A stretch of 8,444 nucleotides of DNA from UBA685 sp002299005 (GCA_963966775.1 CAXAAH010000061.1:1-8444); one strand, 5' to 3'; shown: positions 1 to 7,064, counted from the stretch's first letter. The notes: generated by a model not told the origin, from the letters alone. Translations and numbers: made by a program.

Positions 1-1329
1 TCCCAGCAGGCATCATGGTCTCATATTTGGCATCTTTCTTGGCCGATTATGATATCGAACCTGTCCCAGCCTTTGGTTGGGGCGGCGGATACGGCGATGA
101 TGGGGCATTTATCAGATCCAGCCCTTATTGGCGGTGTCGCGCTTGGCACGGTTGTCATCCATTTCTTGTTGATGATTTTCGGCTTCCTGCGGATGAGTAC
201 CACGGCCCTTACCTCGCAAGCGACCGGCGCCTATCATGAAGGCACCACCCCGCTTGAAGATGTCCAGCGCCCATTGCAAAGAGGCCTGATGATAGGGGCC
301 GTTTTTGGCACGCTCTTCTTGGTTGCCCAACCACTGATTAGCATGGGGGCGGCGCTTATCATGCCAGCCTCTGCCCCGGTTGAGGCCTATATGGCCGACT
401 ATATTTCTATCCAGATTTTTGCGCTACCTGCCTTATTGATGAATGCGGCTTTGCTTGGCTGGCTTTATGGCATGCAATCTATGCGTCTTGGCATGGTGCA
501 ATTATTGCTGATTAACGGGCTAAATATTGGTCTGAACTTCCTGTTTGTGTTGGGATTTGACGGCGGCATTAAGGGCGTGGCTTTGGCATCTGTTATCGCC
601 AATTGGGTCGGGTTTTTATTCGTTCTATTCATGATAAGACGCCAATTCGCCCCCTATCTTATTAAGATAACCTCTCTTACAAACGCCCTTAGCACCGCCG
701 GCTGGTCAGCCTATGGCGCGCTGTCGCGTGATATTATCATCCGCACCTTCTTGCTTTATTTGGTGCAAGTCTCCTTGCTCTATGCTGGCGGGCGTGAAGG
801 GGATATACCACTTGCCGCCCTCCAGCTGATTGTCGTGATATTCGGCCTTGTCGCCTATTCGCTAGACGGTTTTGCCCATGCAGGTGAGGCGCTTGTCGGC
901 GCGGCTATTGGTGGCAAGCATAGAGGCGATTTGCGCCTCATCATCTGGCGCTCGCTTGTGCTAGCCGGCCTCTTTAGCCTGTTGATGAGCCTTGCGCTCT
1001 GGCTATTCTCAGCGCCTCTATTATCACTTTTAACAAGCCACCAGCCTGTCATCGACCAGACCCTTGCGCTCTGGCCATATGTTCTATGCCTTGCGCCTGC
1101 CTCTTTTTTGGCCTTTCAGATGGATGGGATTTTCATCGGAGCCGCCAATGGGCGCGCTTTGCGTAATGGGATGATCCTCTCATTCACGCTGTTTATCTCA
1201 AGCCTATTTGTCTTTCAGCAGATGACACTCACCCAAGGGCTTGACGGGGTGCTTTTGGCATTTATCCTCTATCTTATGGTGCGCGGCATCAGCCTTGCCC
1301 TGCGATTACCCGAAATAGTGAAACCGTAA
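1..1329 (+). CDS. dinF: DinF-type MATE family efflux transporter (5' end outside window)
   Basis: This is an inner-membrane multidrug/toxin exporter of the MATE family, normally a 12-helix protein driven by Na+ or H+ gradients. Reading frame 1 is open from the first base to the TAA at 1327-1329, giving 442 codons. The first in-frame ATG (49) is probably not the start: the codons before it read HIWHLSWPI, which continues into MISNLSQPLVGAADTAMMGHL exactly as helix 1 of MATE proteins does. No ATG, GTG or TTG lies in frame before 49, so the real start is left of the window. Counting the first codon as residue 1, DTAMMGHL is near 30-37, GFLRMSTTALTSQATG near 61-76, and LDGFAHAGEALVGAAIG near 288-304. 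The last of these is characteristic of the DinF branch. Many hydrophobic segments follow one another, ending at about residue 436. The substrate cannot be read from sequence. It is followed after 13 nt by the aminopeptidase gene, probably in one transcript. Confidence 0.9.
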   Translation, partial: SQQASWSHIWHLSWPIMISNLSQPLVGAADTAMMGHLSDPALIGGVALGTVVIHFLLMIFGFLRMSTTALTSQATGAYHEGTTPLEDVQRPLQRGLMIGAVFGTLFLVAQPLISMGAALIMPASAPVEAYMADYISIQIFALPALLMNAALLGWLYGMQSMRLGMVQLLLINGLNIGLNFLFVLGFDGGIKGVALASVIANWVGFLFVLFMIRRQFAPYLIKITSLTNALSTAGWSAYGALSRDIIIRTFLLYLVQVSLLYAGGREGDIPLAALQLIVVIFGLVAYSLDGFAHAGEALVGAAIGGKHRGDLRLIIWRSLVLAGLFSLLMSLALWLFSAPLLSLLTSHQPVIDQTLALWPYVLCLAPASFLAFQMDGIFIGAANGRALRNGMILSFTLFISSLFVFQQMTLTQGLDGVLLAFILYLMVRGISLALRLPEIVKP

Positions 1330-1342
1330 AGGAACCTATCAC

Positions 1343-2770
1343 ATGTCATCTTTGAGTTATGCCGCGTTGCCCCATGATTTTGCCGATGCCAAAGCGCCCG
1401 GTGATCTGCCTTTGCATATCATTCATCATGATGCGGCAGACACATGGTTTGCCGCCCTGCCTGCCTTCCAAAAAGCCAGCCATGAGGCGATGGGCCAATC
1501 ACTAAAAGACGGGCAATCAGGCCGCCTACTTGGCCAAGATGGCACGCTTGAAGGCGCCTATTTGATTATTGGGGATGAGGTTATTTGGCAAGCAGCATCC
1601 GCCGCCAAAAGCCTGCCTGCCAGACGTTACCAGCTTGAAGAAGACGCGCTTGATGCAAAGACAATCCACGATATCACCCTTGGCTTTGCGCTCGCTGATT
1701 ATCAGGCCCGCTTGCTTGATGAGGCTGATAAGCCCTCACAGATTGCGACATGCCATCTAAGCCAGCCCGATAATCAGCCCGATAATCAGCCAAATAATCA
1801 ACCTCATGCACGCGCAACTGCCCTTGCACGAGGCACCATCCTATGCCGCGATCTTATCAATGCGCCTGCCAACAAAATGACCCCCGCCGCCCTCGCAGAT
1901 GAGGCGCGCGCGCTGGCAAAGGCACATGGCGCACGCATTGAGGTCATCTCTGGCGATGCCTTGGCAAAAGACTATCCGGCGATTCACATTGTCGGCAGAG
2001 CGGCCGAAGTGCCCCCTTGTCTGATTGATATGAAATGGGGCAATTCTGGCCCGAAAATCACCCTTGTCGGCAAGGGCGTGACCTTTGATTCAGGCGGTCT
2101 TGATCTTAAACCATCCAAGGCGATGGAGATGATGAAAAAGGATATGGGCGGGTCTGCCCATGTGCTTGGCCTTGCCGCCGCCATTATGATGACAGGCCTT
2201 AATATCCAATTGCGCGTGCTCATTGGGGCGGCTGAAAATGCGGTCTCAGAGAAATCAATGCGCCCCCTAGATGTGATAGACACAAGAGCCGGCATTAAGG
2301 TTGAGGTTGGCAACACAGATGCCGAAGGGCGGCTTGTGCTAGCAGATGCGCTTCATCTTGCGCTTGAAGATGAGCCTGATTTTATCGTTGATTTTGCGAC
2401 CCTCACAGGCGCCGCACGTGTCGCGCTTGGCACCTCTTGCCCGGCCTTATTCTGTAATGATGACATGACCGCCAGAGCGATTATGGATGCTGGCAAAAAA
2501 GAGAGTGACCCCTTATGGCAATTGCCGCTATTTGAGGCTTATGACACGCAATTAGACACCGGCCATATGGCGCTATCAAGCACCGGCCAGTCAGGCTATG
2601 GCGGGGCTATCACAGCCGCTTTATTCTTGCGCCGTTTTACCGGGCGTGATGTGAATTGGGCGCATATTGATGTGATGGCATGGAATCTTTCCTCCAAGCC
2701 AGGCCGGCCAAAAGGCGGTGAGGCAATGGGTATGCGCGCGCTCTATCGCTATATTGAAGAGCTAATCTAA
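1343..2770 (+). CDS. pepA: Leucyl aminopeptidase, M17 family (PepA-like)
   Basis: This is a cytosolic two-metal aminopeptidase that removes N-terminal residues from peptides; family members are usually hexamers. The 475-residue protein has the complete M17 site. VGKGVTFDSGG (242-252) supplies metal ligands K244 and D249, K256 in LDLKPS is the catalytic lysine, D267 lies in KKDMGG, and NTDAEGR (324-330) gives D326, E328 and catalytic R330. The spacing matches bovine LAP K250/D255/K262/D273/D332/E334/R336 exactly. DFATLTGAA (350-358) follows. The protein is slightly shorter than the roughly 500 residues of E. coli PepA, and its N-terminal domain is divergent. A tandem PDNQ-type repeat (141-154) sits in the linker between the two domains. 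The start is supported by AAAGGA at 1328-1333, 9 nt before ATG, overlapping the stop of the transporter gene. The 3' end overlaps the convergent ghrA-like gene by 4 bp. The physiological substrate is not evident. Confidence 0.95.
   Translation: MSSLSYAALPHDFADAKAPGDLPLHIIHHDAADTWFAALPAFQKASHEAMGQSLKDGQSGRLLGQDGTLEGAYLIIGDEVIWQAASAAKSLPARRYQLEEDALDAKTIHDITLGFALADYQARLLDEADKPSQIATCHLSQPDNQPDNQPNNQPHARATALARGTILCRDLINAPANKMTPAALADEARALAKAHGARIEVISGDALAKDYPAIHIVGRAAEVPPCLIDMKWGNSGPKITLVGKGVTFDSGGLDLKPSKAMEMMKKDMGGSAHVLGLAAAIMMTGLNIQLRVLIGAAENAVSEKSMRPLDVIDTRAGIKVEVGNTDAEGRLVLADALHLALEDEPDFIVDFATLTGAARVALGTSCPALFCNDDMTARAIMDAGKKESDPLWQLPLFEAYDTQLDTGHMALSSTGQSGYGGAITAALFLRRFTGRDVNWAHIDVMAWNLSSKPGRPKGGEAMGMRALYRYIEELI
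1763..1804 (+). repeat. Short in-frame tandem repeat inside pepA (12-bp unit)
   Basis: The unit CAGCCCGATAAT occurs twice without change (1763-1774, 1775-1786), then once as CAGCCAAATAAT (1787-1798), then as a partial CAACCT. It encodes QPDN-QPDN-QPNN-QP, a polar, probably flexible linker between the N-terminal domain and the catalytic domain of the aminopeptidase. Because the unit is a multiple of three, gain or loss of copies by slippage would keep the frame. Confidence 0.85.
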
Positions 2771-3726
2771 TAACCTTTTATGCGGTCGACCAAATTCGCA
2801 GGCGCCCTGCCTTCATGAAAGGCCAGTAGCGCTTGCGCGACTTGCCAAGAGGCTGTTTGCGGATTTGTTTGCGCGGCCACATGCGGCCAGATACTGATAT
2901 GGGGATGACCCCAAAAGGCATGATCTTCTGGCAAAGGTTCTGTCTCAAACACATCTAATGAGGCGCCTGAGAGATGGCCTGAATTAATCGCGGCCAACAG
3001 ATCATCTTCGATAATATGACCGCCGCGCCCGGCATTAATCATAAAGGCGCCGACTTTCATCTGGGCAAAACGCGCCCGATTAAAAAAGCCCTTAGTCTCG
3101 TCCGTCAGGGGCATCAGGCAGACATGAATATCCATCTCTGCCAGCATCACCGAAAGACCATCTTCGCCATGATGATAAGAGATGATATCGCGCTTGCGCG
3201 CCGTGCGGTTATAGCCTGTCACATCAAATCCAAGCGCCACCAATTGGCGGACAACTTCGGTGCCAATCGCGCCCACACCATAGACACCAATCTTTAAGGC
3301 GCGCGCATCTGTTTGCGGCAAGGGGCGAAACTCACGCCGGCTTGCCAGCACGCGGTAATCAGAGGCTTTGCGACATTTCTCAAGCACAGCCAAACACACC
3401 CAATGACCAAGCGCGACAGACATATCAGGGTCAATTAAGCGCACCACAGGCAAATCAGCGGGCAAGCTTTCATCACGGAAAATATGGTCGACACCTTGGC
3501 CAAGCGAGATAACGCCCTTAATATGGGGCATCTTTGCCAATTGCCCAACAGGCGGCTTCCAAACTGTGACCGCCATCGCACGCGCCCCTGCCTCAGAGGT
3601 AAGCGGCACCAATTTTATCGCTGGCAGAAATGGTTGCAGACGCGCCTGCCATGCCTCAAGGCGCGACGCGTCAGCCGCATCATCATAATAGCCGACGATT
3701 AACTCATCTTCGCATAAAACACTCAT
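2767..3726 (-). CDS. ghrA: GhrA-like D-2-hydroxyacid dehydrogenase (glyoxylate/hydroxypyruvate reductase family)
   Basis: This is a cytosolic NAD(P)H-dependent enzyme of the D-isomer-specific 2-hydroxyacid dehydrogenase family. The closest subgroup by eye is GhrA, which reduces glyoxylate and hydroxypyruvate. The 319-residue length is typical. The Rossmann motif GVYGVGAIG is at 147-155, followed by GYNRTARKRD (171-180), where the basic residues after the second strand suggest NADP(H). The catalytic triad is visible: R234 in NAGRG, E263 in ETEPLP and H282 in PHVAA. The ATG overlaps the stop of hisN by one base (TGATG), so translation is likely coupled to it, and no strong ribosome-binding site is seen. 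Its TAG at 2767-2769 lies across the stop of pepA on the other strand. Exact substrate specificity is uncertain because this family is broad. Membership of the family is near certain; the GhrA name is moderately so. Confidence 0.9.
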   Translation of the reverse strand: MSVLCEDELIVGYYDDAADASRLEAWQARLQPFLPAIKLVPLTSEAGARAMAVTVWKPPVGQLAKMPHIKGVISLGQGVDHIFRDESLPADLPVVRLIDPDMSVALGHWVCLAVLEKCRKASDYRVLASRREFRPLPQTDARALKIGVYGVGAIGTEVVRQLVALGFDVTGYNRTARKRDIISYHHGEDGLSVMLAEMDIHVCLMPLTDETKGFFNRARFAQMKVGAFMINAGRGGHIIEDDLLAAINSGHLSGASLDVFETEPLPEDHAFWGHPHISIWPHVAAQTNPQTASWQVAQALLAFHEGRAPANLVDRIKGY

Positions 3727-4511
3727 CAGCTCATCGCCCGAAGCGCGGCTTCATGAAGGGCAGGGCTAGCCGCCGCAATCAGGGCATTTGTCTTGCCAAG
3801 ACGCACAGGCGCGCCGTCCCAATCAGTGACAATCCCGCCCGCGCCCTCAATCACAGGGATAAGCGCCATAATATCATGGCTAGCAAGCTGATGCTCTATC
3901 ACAATATCTGTATGACCAGCGGCAAGCAGCGCATAATTATAACAATCACCGCCCCAATTACCACTAAGGCACTTATCAGATAGCGCCCGATAAGCGGCCA
4001 AAGCCGTCTCATCCAGCGCTTCTGGTGCGGTGGTCGCGATACGTGCGGCTGATAAATCAGTGATGCCAGAGACCTTAATAGGCTGGCCATTCAGCGTGGT
4101 CGGCTGGCCTTTGATGGCGATAAACATCTCATCCAGCATCGGCATATCAATCACCGAGGCCACCGGCTGATGTTGATAGCAAAGCGCGATTAAACTGCCG
4201 AAAAGAGGCTTGCCTGAAATAAACACGCGCGTGCCATCTATGGGATCAATCACCCAGTCAAACGCACCAGAAATCGTCCCGCCTGCTTCTTCGCCCAGAA
4301 TATTATGTTCTGGATAAGCGGCCGCGATTGCCTCTCTTATCACAGCCTCTGCCTGCTTATCGGCGATTGTCACAGGGCTGTTATCTGCCTTGCCTTCGAT
4401 TAAGATAGGCTGGCGGAAATGCTTTTTTATCACCGCGCGCGAGGCAAAACAAAAGCTGGCAAGTGCCCCTGCCAGCTTTTCATCATCTATGGAATGGTCA
4501 TCCCAGCGCAT
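3726..4511 (-). CDS. hisN: Histidinol-phosphatase, inositol monophosphatase-type (HisN)
   Basis: This is a Mg2+-dependent phosphatase of the inositol monophosphatase superfamily that most likely removes phosphate from L-histidinol phosphate, the penultimate step of histidine synthesis, in the cytosol. The 261-residue protein has KADNSPVTIAD (41-51), GEEAG (73-77, metal ligand E74), WVIDPIDGTR (86-95, ligands D89 and D92) and HDIMALIPVIEGAGG (212-226, ligand D213). GGDCYNYALLAAGHTDIVIE (187-206) and MALIPVIEGAGG are the forms I associate with the HisN subgroup rather than SuhB or CysQ. The ATG at 4509-4511 follows the cycM stop by 15 nt with only a weak ribosome-binding site, and its TGA overlaps the start of the ghrA-like gene. 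It is therefore probably transcribed from the cycM promoter. A broader role on other sugar or inositol phosphates cannot be excluded from sequence alone. Confidence 0.92.
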   Translation of the reverse strand: MRWDDHSIDDEKLAGALASFCFASRAVIKKHFRQPILIEGKADNSPVTIADKQAEAVIREAIAAAYPEHNILGEEAGGTISGAFDWVIDPIDGTRVFISGKPLFGSLIALCYQHQPVASVIDMPMLDEMFIAIKGQPTTLNGQPIKVSGITDLSAARIATTAPEALDETALAAYRALSDKCLSGNWGGDCYNYALLAAGHTDIVIEHQLASHDIMALIPVIEGAGGIVTDWDGAPVRLGKTNALIAAASPALHEAALRAMS

Positions 4512-4526
4512 TGCTAGGCACCAAAA

Positions 4527-5108
4527 TTACTGTGCTTCAGATGCGATGTCGGCATCTGTTGGCAAAGCGGCAGGTGAGGCCGACAGACTGCGCAAATAGG
4601 CAATCATATTGGCTCTGTCCTTTGGCTTTTTAAGGCCGGCAAAATTCATCTTTGTGCCCGCAATATAGGCCTTTGGCTTATACAGGAATGCGTTCAATGC
4701 CGCATAGTCCCAACCGCCGCCGAAACCAGCCAAAGCGTCTGAGTAACCAAAGCCAGCAACACCGCCCTTATCCGCGTTCACGATATTCCACAAAGCAGGG
4801 CCAACCTTATTTGCGCCGCCTTCGTCAAACACGTGGCAGGCTGTACATTTCTTGGCCAGCTTCATACCAGCGGCAATATCTGCCTCTGCCAAAAGCGCCA
4901 AAATAGGCTCAGGGCCCACAGGTGCCGCAACCGCGCCAGCTGTATCAGCCACTTCTGCTACTTCAATTGGATAGGCGTTCTTATGCTCTGCAACACCGTG
5001 ACCATCATGCGACGGCACAAGGATTTGCGCCCCTTTAATGCCAGCCATGAAAACCAAGGCTGCAAGCAATACACCAGCGAATAGTTTATTAAATTTGAGT
5101 TCATCCAT
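4527..5108 (-). CDS. cycM: Membrane-anchored c-type cytochrome (CycM-like)
   Basis: This is a monohaem class I cytochrome c that carries electrons at the periplasmic face of the inner membrane, probably between the bc1 complex and a terminal oxidase, as CycM/cytochrome cy do in other alphaproteobacteria. The predicted protein has 193 residues. An uncleaved signal-anchor helix covers about 7-30 after MDELKFNK. An acidic, Ala/Pro-rich linker runs to about 75. The haem motif CTACH is at 88-92, with H92 as proximal ligand, and M154 in GTKMNFAG is the likely sixth ligand. MIAYLRSLS is the usual C-terminal helix. I chose the ATG at 5106-5108 over an upstream in-frame ATG at 5142-5144 because GGGGGA lies 10 nt before it and MDELKFNKLFAG matches the N terminus of this family. 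It is the first gene of the leftward unit cycM-hisN-ghrA and is divergent from kdsB. Confidence 0.92.
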   Translation of the reverse strand: MDELKFNKLFAGVLLAALVFMAGIKGAQILVPSHDGHGVAEHKNAYPIEVAEVADTAGAVAAPVGPEPILALLAEADIAAGMKLAKKCTACHVFDEGGANKVGPALWNIVNADKGGVAGFGYSDALAGFGGGWDYAALNAFLYKPKAYIAGTKMNFAGLKKPKDRANMIAYLRSLSASPAALPTDADIASEAQ

Positions 5109-5146
5109 CTTTTTGATGTCCCCCGAACATCTAGTCATCATCAATC

Positions 5147-5159
5147 AGGCGTGACGCCT
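5147..5159. other. Perfect short inverted repeat in the cycM leader
   Basis: AGGCG-TGA-CGCCT is a perfect 5-bp inverted repeat with a 3-nt centre. It lies 38 nt upstream of the chosen cycM start and inside its predicted 5' untranslated region, between the candidate promoter and the ribosome-binding site. It could be a small RNA hairpin or a protein-binding site. The half-site context ATCAGGCG recurs once at 5213-5220. It is short enough that chance is possible. Confidence 0.35.
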
Positions 5160-5180
5160 CATTTCAAAAATTACCTGCCC

Positions 5181-5209
5181 TTAATATCGCAACAACGCGT
5201 CTTTCTCAA
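5181..5209 (-). promoter_or_regulatory. Candidate sigma-70-type promoter for cycM-hisN-ghrA
   Basis: Reading leftward, TTGAGA (5204-5209) matches the -35 consensus at 5 of 6 positions. It is followed by a 17-nt spacer and TATTAA (5181-5186), 4 of 6 for the -10. Transcription would begin near 5174, leaving a leader of about 65 nt before the cycM ATG. No other pair of this quality was seen on this strand in the 5109-5299 gap. The assignment rests on consensus matching only. Confidence 0.5.
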
Positions 5210-5272
5210 GTGATCAGGCGCTTGTTTTATGTTTTCTTTTGCATGATTTTCCAATTTATGGAACAAAAAGGC

Positions 5273-5278
5273 CATAAT
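5273..5278 (+). promoter_or_regulatory. Possible -10 element for kdsB
   Basis: CATAAT matches the -10 consensus at 5 of 6 positions and would place the transcript start near 5285, about 15 nt before the kdsB ATG. The best -35 at suitable spacing, TTCCAA (5249-5254), is poor (3 of 6), so this is a weak call. An upstream AT-rich alternative beginning with TTGTTT (5222-5227) has no convincing -10 at normal spacing. Confidence 0.25.
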
Positions 5279-5299
5279 CACCGCCAAAAGAAGCCTGAT

Positions 5300-6049
5300 A
5301 TGTCGTCAAAACAACCTGCTGATGAAATGATCATTTTGATTCCCGCACGCATGGCCGCCAGCCGTCTGCCGAATAAGCCTATGGCCGAAATCGCAGGCAG
5401 ACCGCTGATTGAACATGTCTGGGCAGGCGCGATGAGCGCTGATATCGCGCCTGTATGGGTGGCAACAGATCACGCCGATATCTACCATCACATCACCTCA
5501 CTTGGCGGCCGCGCTGTTATGACGCGCGCTGATCACCCGTCAGGCTCCGACCGTATCCATGAAGCGATTGAGGCGATTGACCCTAAAGGCCGCTATCAAA
5601 AGCTGATAAATTTGCAAGGCGATCTGCCAACCATCACAAGCGAGGCCATCAATGCCCTTGCGCGCTTGCTGAACACAAATAACTGTGATTTGGCAACATT
5701 GGTCGCACCCGCAAGCGCCGAAGAAGTTGCCAGAAGCCAAGTCGTCAAAGCCGTGATGAGCTGGGATGATGACAATCACCAATGCGGGCGCGCCCATTAT
5801 TTCTCGCGCCAAGCTGTGCCTCATAATGCCGAGACCTATTGGCATCATATCGGCCTTTATGGCTGGCAGAGAGCGGCCTTGGCACGCTTTGTGACCTTGC
5901 CGCCATCGCCGCTAGAATTATCAGAAAAGCTAGAACAGCTGCGCGCGCTTGAAGCTGGCATGTTGATCCAAGCCTCAGCAATTGACGAAGCGCCGGGCGG
6001 TGTAGATACTGAAGAAGATTTAAACGCTGTCAGAGCGCTATTTGCCTGA
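5300..6049 (+). CDS. kdsB: 3-deoxy-manno-octulosonate cytidylyltransferase (CMP-Kdo synthetase)
   Basis: The enzyme joins CTP and Kdo to make CMP-Kdo, the activated sugar for the inner core of lipopolysaccharide; it acts in the cytosol and needs Mg2+. The 249-residue length equals that of the E. coli enzyme within one residue. IPARMAASRLPNKP (14-27) is the nucleotide-binding loop and HPSGSDRI is at 79-86. NLQGDLPTI (104-112) carries metal ligand D108, HIGLYGW is at 183-189, EKLEQLRALE at 209-218, and GVDTEEDL (234-241) carries the second ligand D236. ATG 5300 is chosen because AAGAAG (5288-5293) precedes it by 6 nt and the length then fits the family. A GTG further upstream would add 30 residues with no family counterpart. 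Position 109 is Leu where E. coli has Glu (QGDEP); I recall QGDLP as common in alphaproteobacteria. pheA follows after 53 nt, and the pair is probably co-transcribed. Confidence 0.95.
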   Translation: MSSKQPADEMIILIPARMAASRLPNKPMAEIAGRPLIEHVWAGAMSADIAPVWVATDHADIYHHITSLGGRAVMTRADHPSGSDRIHEAIEAIDPKGRYQKLINLQGDLPTITSEAINALARLLNTNNCDLATLVAPASAEEVARSQVVKAVMSWDDDNHQCGRAHYFSRQAVPHNAETYWHHIGLYGWQRAALARFVTLPPSPLELSEKLEQLRALEAGMLIQASAIDEAPGGVDTEEDLNAVRALFA

Positions 6050-6102
6050 TTGCGCCTTCATAAACCTATCAGATTAACCCTCATTTAGACGGCAAGACTA
6101 TC

Positions 6103-6957
6103 ATGACAAAGAAAATCGTAGCTTTCCAAGGGGTGCTTGGTGCCTATTCACATATGGCCGCCCAAGCAAGCTTGCCAGATTATGGGGTGATGCCTTGCGC
6201 GTCTTTTTCCGAGATGATGCACAAGGTAAGAGAGGGCGATGCGCATATGGCGATGGTGCCTGTTGAGAATTCAACCGCCGGACGTGTCGCCGATATTCAT
6301 CATCTTTTGCCAAATTCCGGCCTTAAGATCGCGGCTGAACATTTCCAGCCTGTAAACCACCAATTGCTTGGCATCAAAGGCGCGTCTCTCTCAGATATCA
6401 CCCACGCCCATTCTCATGAACAGGCCCTTGCCCAATGCCGTGAAGGTCTTGGCAAGCAGGGCATATTGCCTGTCACCCATGCCGATACAGCCGGCGGTGC
6501 CAAAGATATCGCCGCACAAGGCAACAAACAGCACGCCGCCATTGCCTCACGCCTTGCCGCTGAGATTTATGGCCTTGATATCCTGCAAGAGAATTTTGAG
6601 GATATGGAATCAAACACCACCCGCTTTTTGCTGATGGCCCCTGATGCGCCTGTTGCGCCTTATGATCCGGCCCGCAAATTTGTGACAACTATGGTCTTCC
6701 GCGTACGTTCTGTGCCAGCCGCGCTTTATAAGGCGTTGGGCGGTTTTGCGACGAATGGCATTAATATGACGAAAATCGAGAGCTATATGCTGGGCGGCAA
6801 ATTATCAGCTGTGCAATTCTATGTTGATTGTGAGGCGCATATTGAAGACCCGGCAATGGTTCACGCCCTTGATGAGCTTGCCTTTTATTGCGAAGGCGAT
6901 GGTCTCCAGATTCTAGGCTCATATGCAGGGGCTGATATTCGCTATCACAAGGGCTAG
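6103..6957 (+). CDS. pheA: Prephenate dehydratase (monofunctional, with ACT domain)
   Basis: This cytosolic enzyme converts prephenate to phenylpyruvate in phenylalanine synthesis and is usually feedback-inhibited by phenylalanine through its ACT domain. The 284-residue protein has no chorismate mutase domain, unlike enterobacterial PheA. FQGVLGAYSHMAA is at 8-20, VPVENSTAGRV at 52-62, and NTTRFLLM at 171-178, where T172-T173-R174-F175 is the catalytic TRF-type motif. The ACT domain covers about 194-275: SVPAALYKALGGFATNGINM (203-222) corresponds to the GALV region and KIESYMLGGK (224-233) to the ESRP region. ESYM replaces ESRP, a form I recall from other alphaproteobacterial PheA, so feedback control is probably kept. 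The ribosome-binding site before ATG 6103 is weak (ACGGCAAG near 6089-6096). It is preceded by kdsB and followed by the SRP RNA. Confidence 0.95.
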   Translation: MTKKIVAFQGVLGAYSHMAAQASLPDYGVMPCASFSEMMHKVREGDAHMAMVPVENSTAGRVADIHHLLPNSGLKIAAEHFQPVNHQLLGIKGASLSDITHAHSHEQALAQCREGLGKQGILPVTHADTAGGAKDIAAQGNKQHAAIASRLAAEIYGLDILQENFEDMESNTTRFLLMAPDAPVAPYDPARKFVTTMVFRVRSVPAALYKALGGFATNGINMTKIESYMLGGKLSAVQFYVDCEAHIEDPAMVHALDELAFYCEGDGLQILGSYAGADIRYHKG

Positions 6958-6990
6958 AAAATTCTGGCAAAAGACCTAAAAATTCTGGCA
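6958..6990 (+). repeat. 12-bp direct repeat just after pheA
   Basis: AAAATTCTGGCA is present at 6958-6969 and again at 6979-6990, a 21-bp period, starting at the base after the pheA stop codon. The second copy ends in GGCA, which with TTTT and TGCC forms a 4-bp hairpin (6987-6998). GGCAAAA of the first copy (6966-6972) could instead pair with TTTTGCC (6992-6998). Neither hairpin is followed by an uninterrupted T run, so it is not a standard intrinsic terminator. A duplicated binding site or a weak 3'-end structure are both possible. Confidence 0.55.
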
Positions 6991-7029
6991 TTTTTGCCGC
7001 CCTTTTACCCCTTTTAGCGATGATTAGGC

Positions 7030-7058
7030 TTGTAACAACGCCCCATTTGCCCCATATT
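7030..7058 (+). promoter_or_regulatory. Candidate promoter of the SRP RNA gene
   Basis: TTGTAA (7030-7035, 4 of 6 for -35), a 17-nt spacer, and CATATT (7053-7058, 4 of 6 for -10 with the conserved second A and last T) lie upstream of the RNA. The predicted start, about 7 nt downstream at 7065-7066, coincides with the first paired base of the SRP RNA helix (GGAAGGCAGA). This agreement between promoter position and RNA end is the main support. Confidence 0.5.
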
Positions 7059-7064
7059 GCCAGA

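Noticed and set aside
49..1329. Transporter gene beginning at ATG 49
   Set aside because: The frame stays open to base 1 and the upstream codons encode the expected start of MATE helix 1, so the gene is cut by the window edge rather than starting at 49.
1984..2316. 110-codon open frame on the minus strand
   Set aside because: It is antisense to the metal-binding core of the aminopeptidase and is a shadow frame.
5109..5144. Upstream in-frame ATG giving a 12-residue longer CycM
   Set aside because: The extra residues include Arg, Cys, Asp and Lys ahead of the anchor and do not resemble the family, and the GGGGGA ribosome-binding site serves the ATG at 5106-5108.
5210..5299. 30-residue N-terminal extension of KdsB from GTG 5210, with a hydrophobic stretch resembling a signal
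   Set aside because: KdsB is a cytosolic enzyme of about 248 residues; ATG 5300 has a ribosome-binding site at good spacing, and the extension overlaps likely promoter sequence.
5540..5848. 102-codon open frame on the minus strand
   Set aside because: It is antisense to conserved kdsB motifs, including the NLQGDLP region, and has no supporting motif or ribosome-binding site.
6987..6998. TGGCA...TGC resembling a sigma-54 promoter between pheA and the SRP RNA
   Set aside because: The GG and GC elements are 7 nt apart instead of the required 10.
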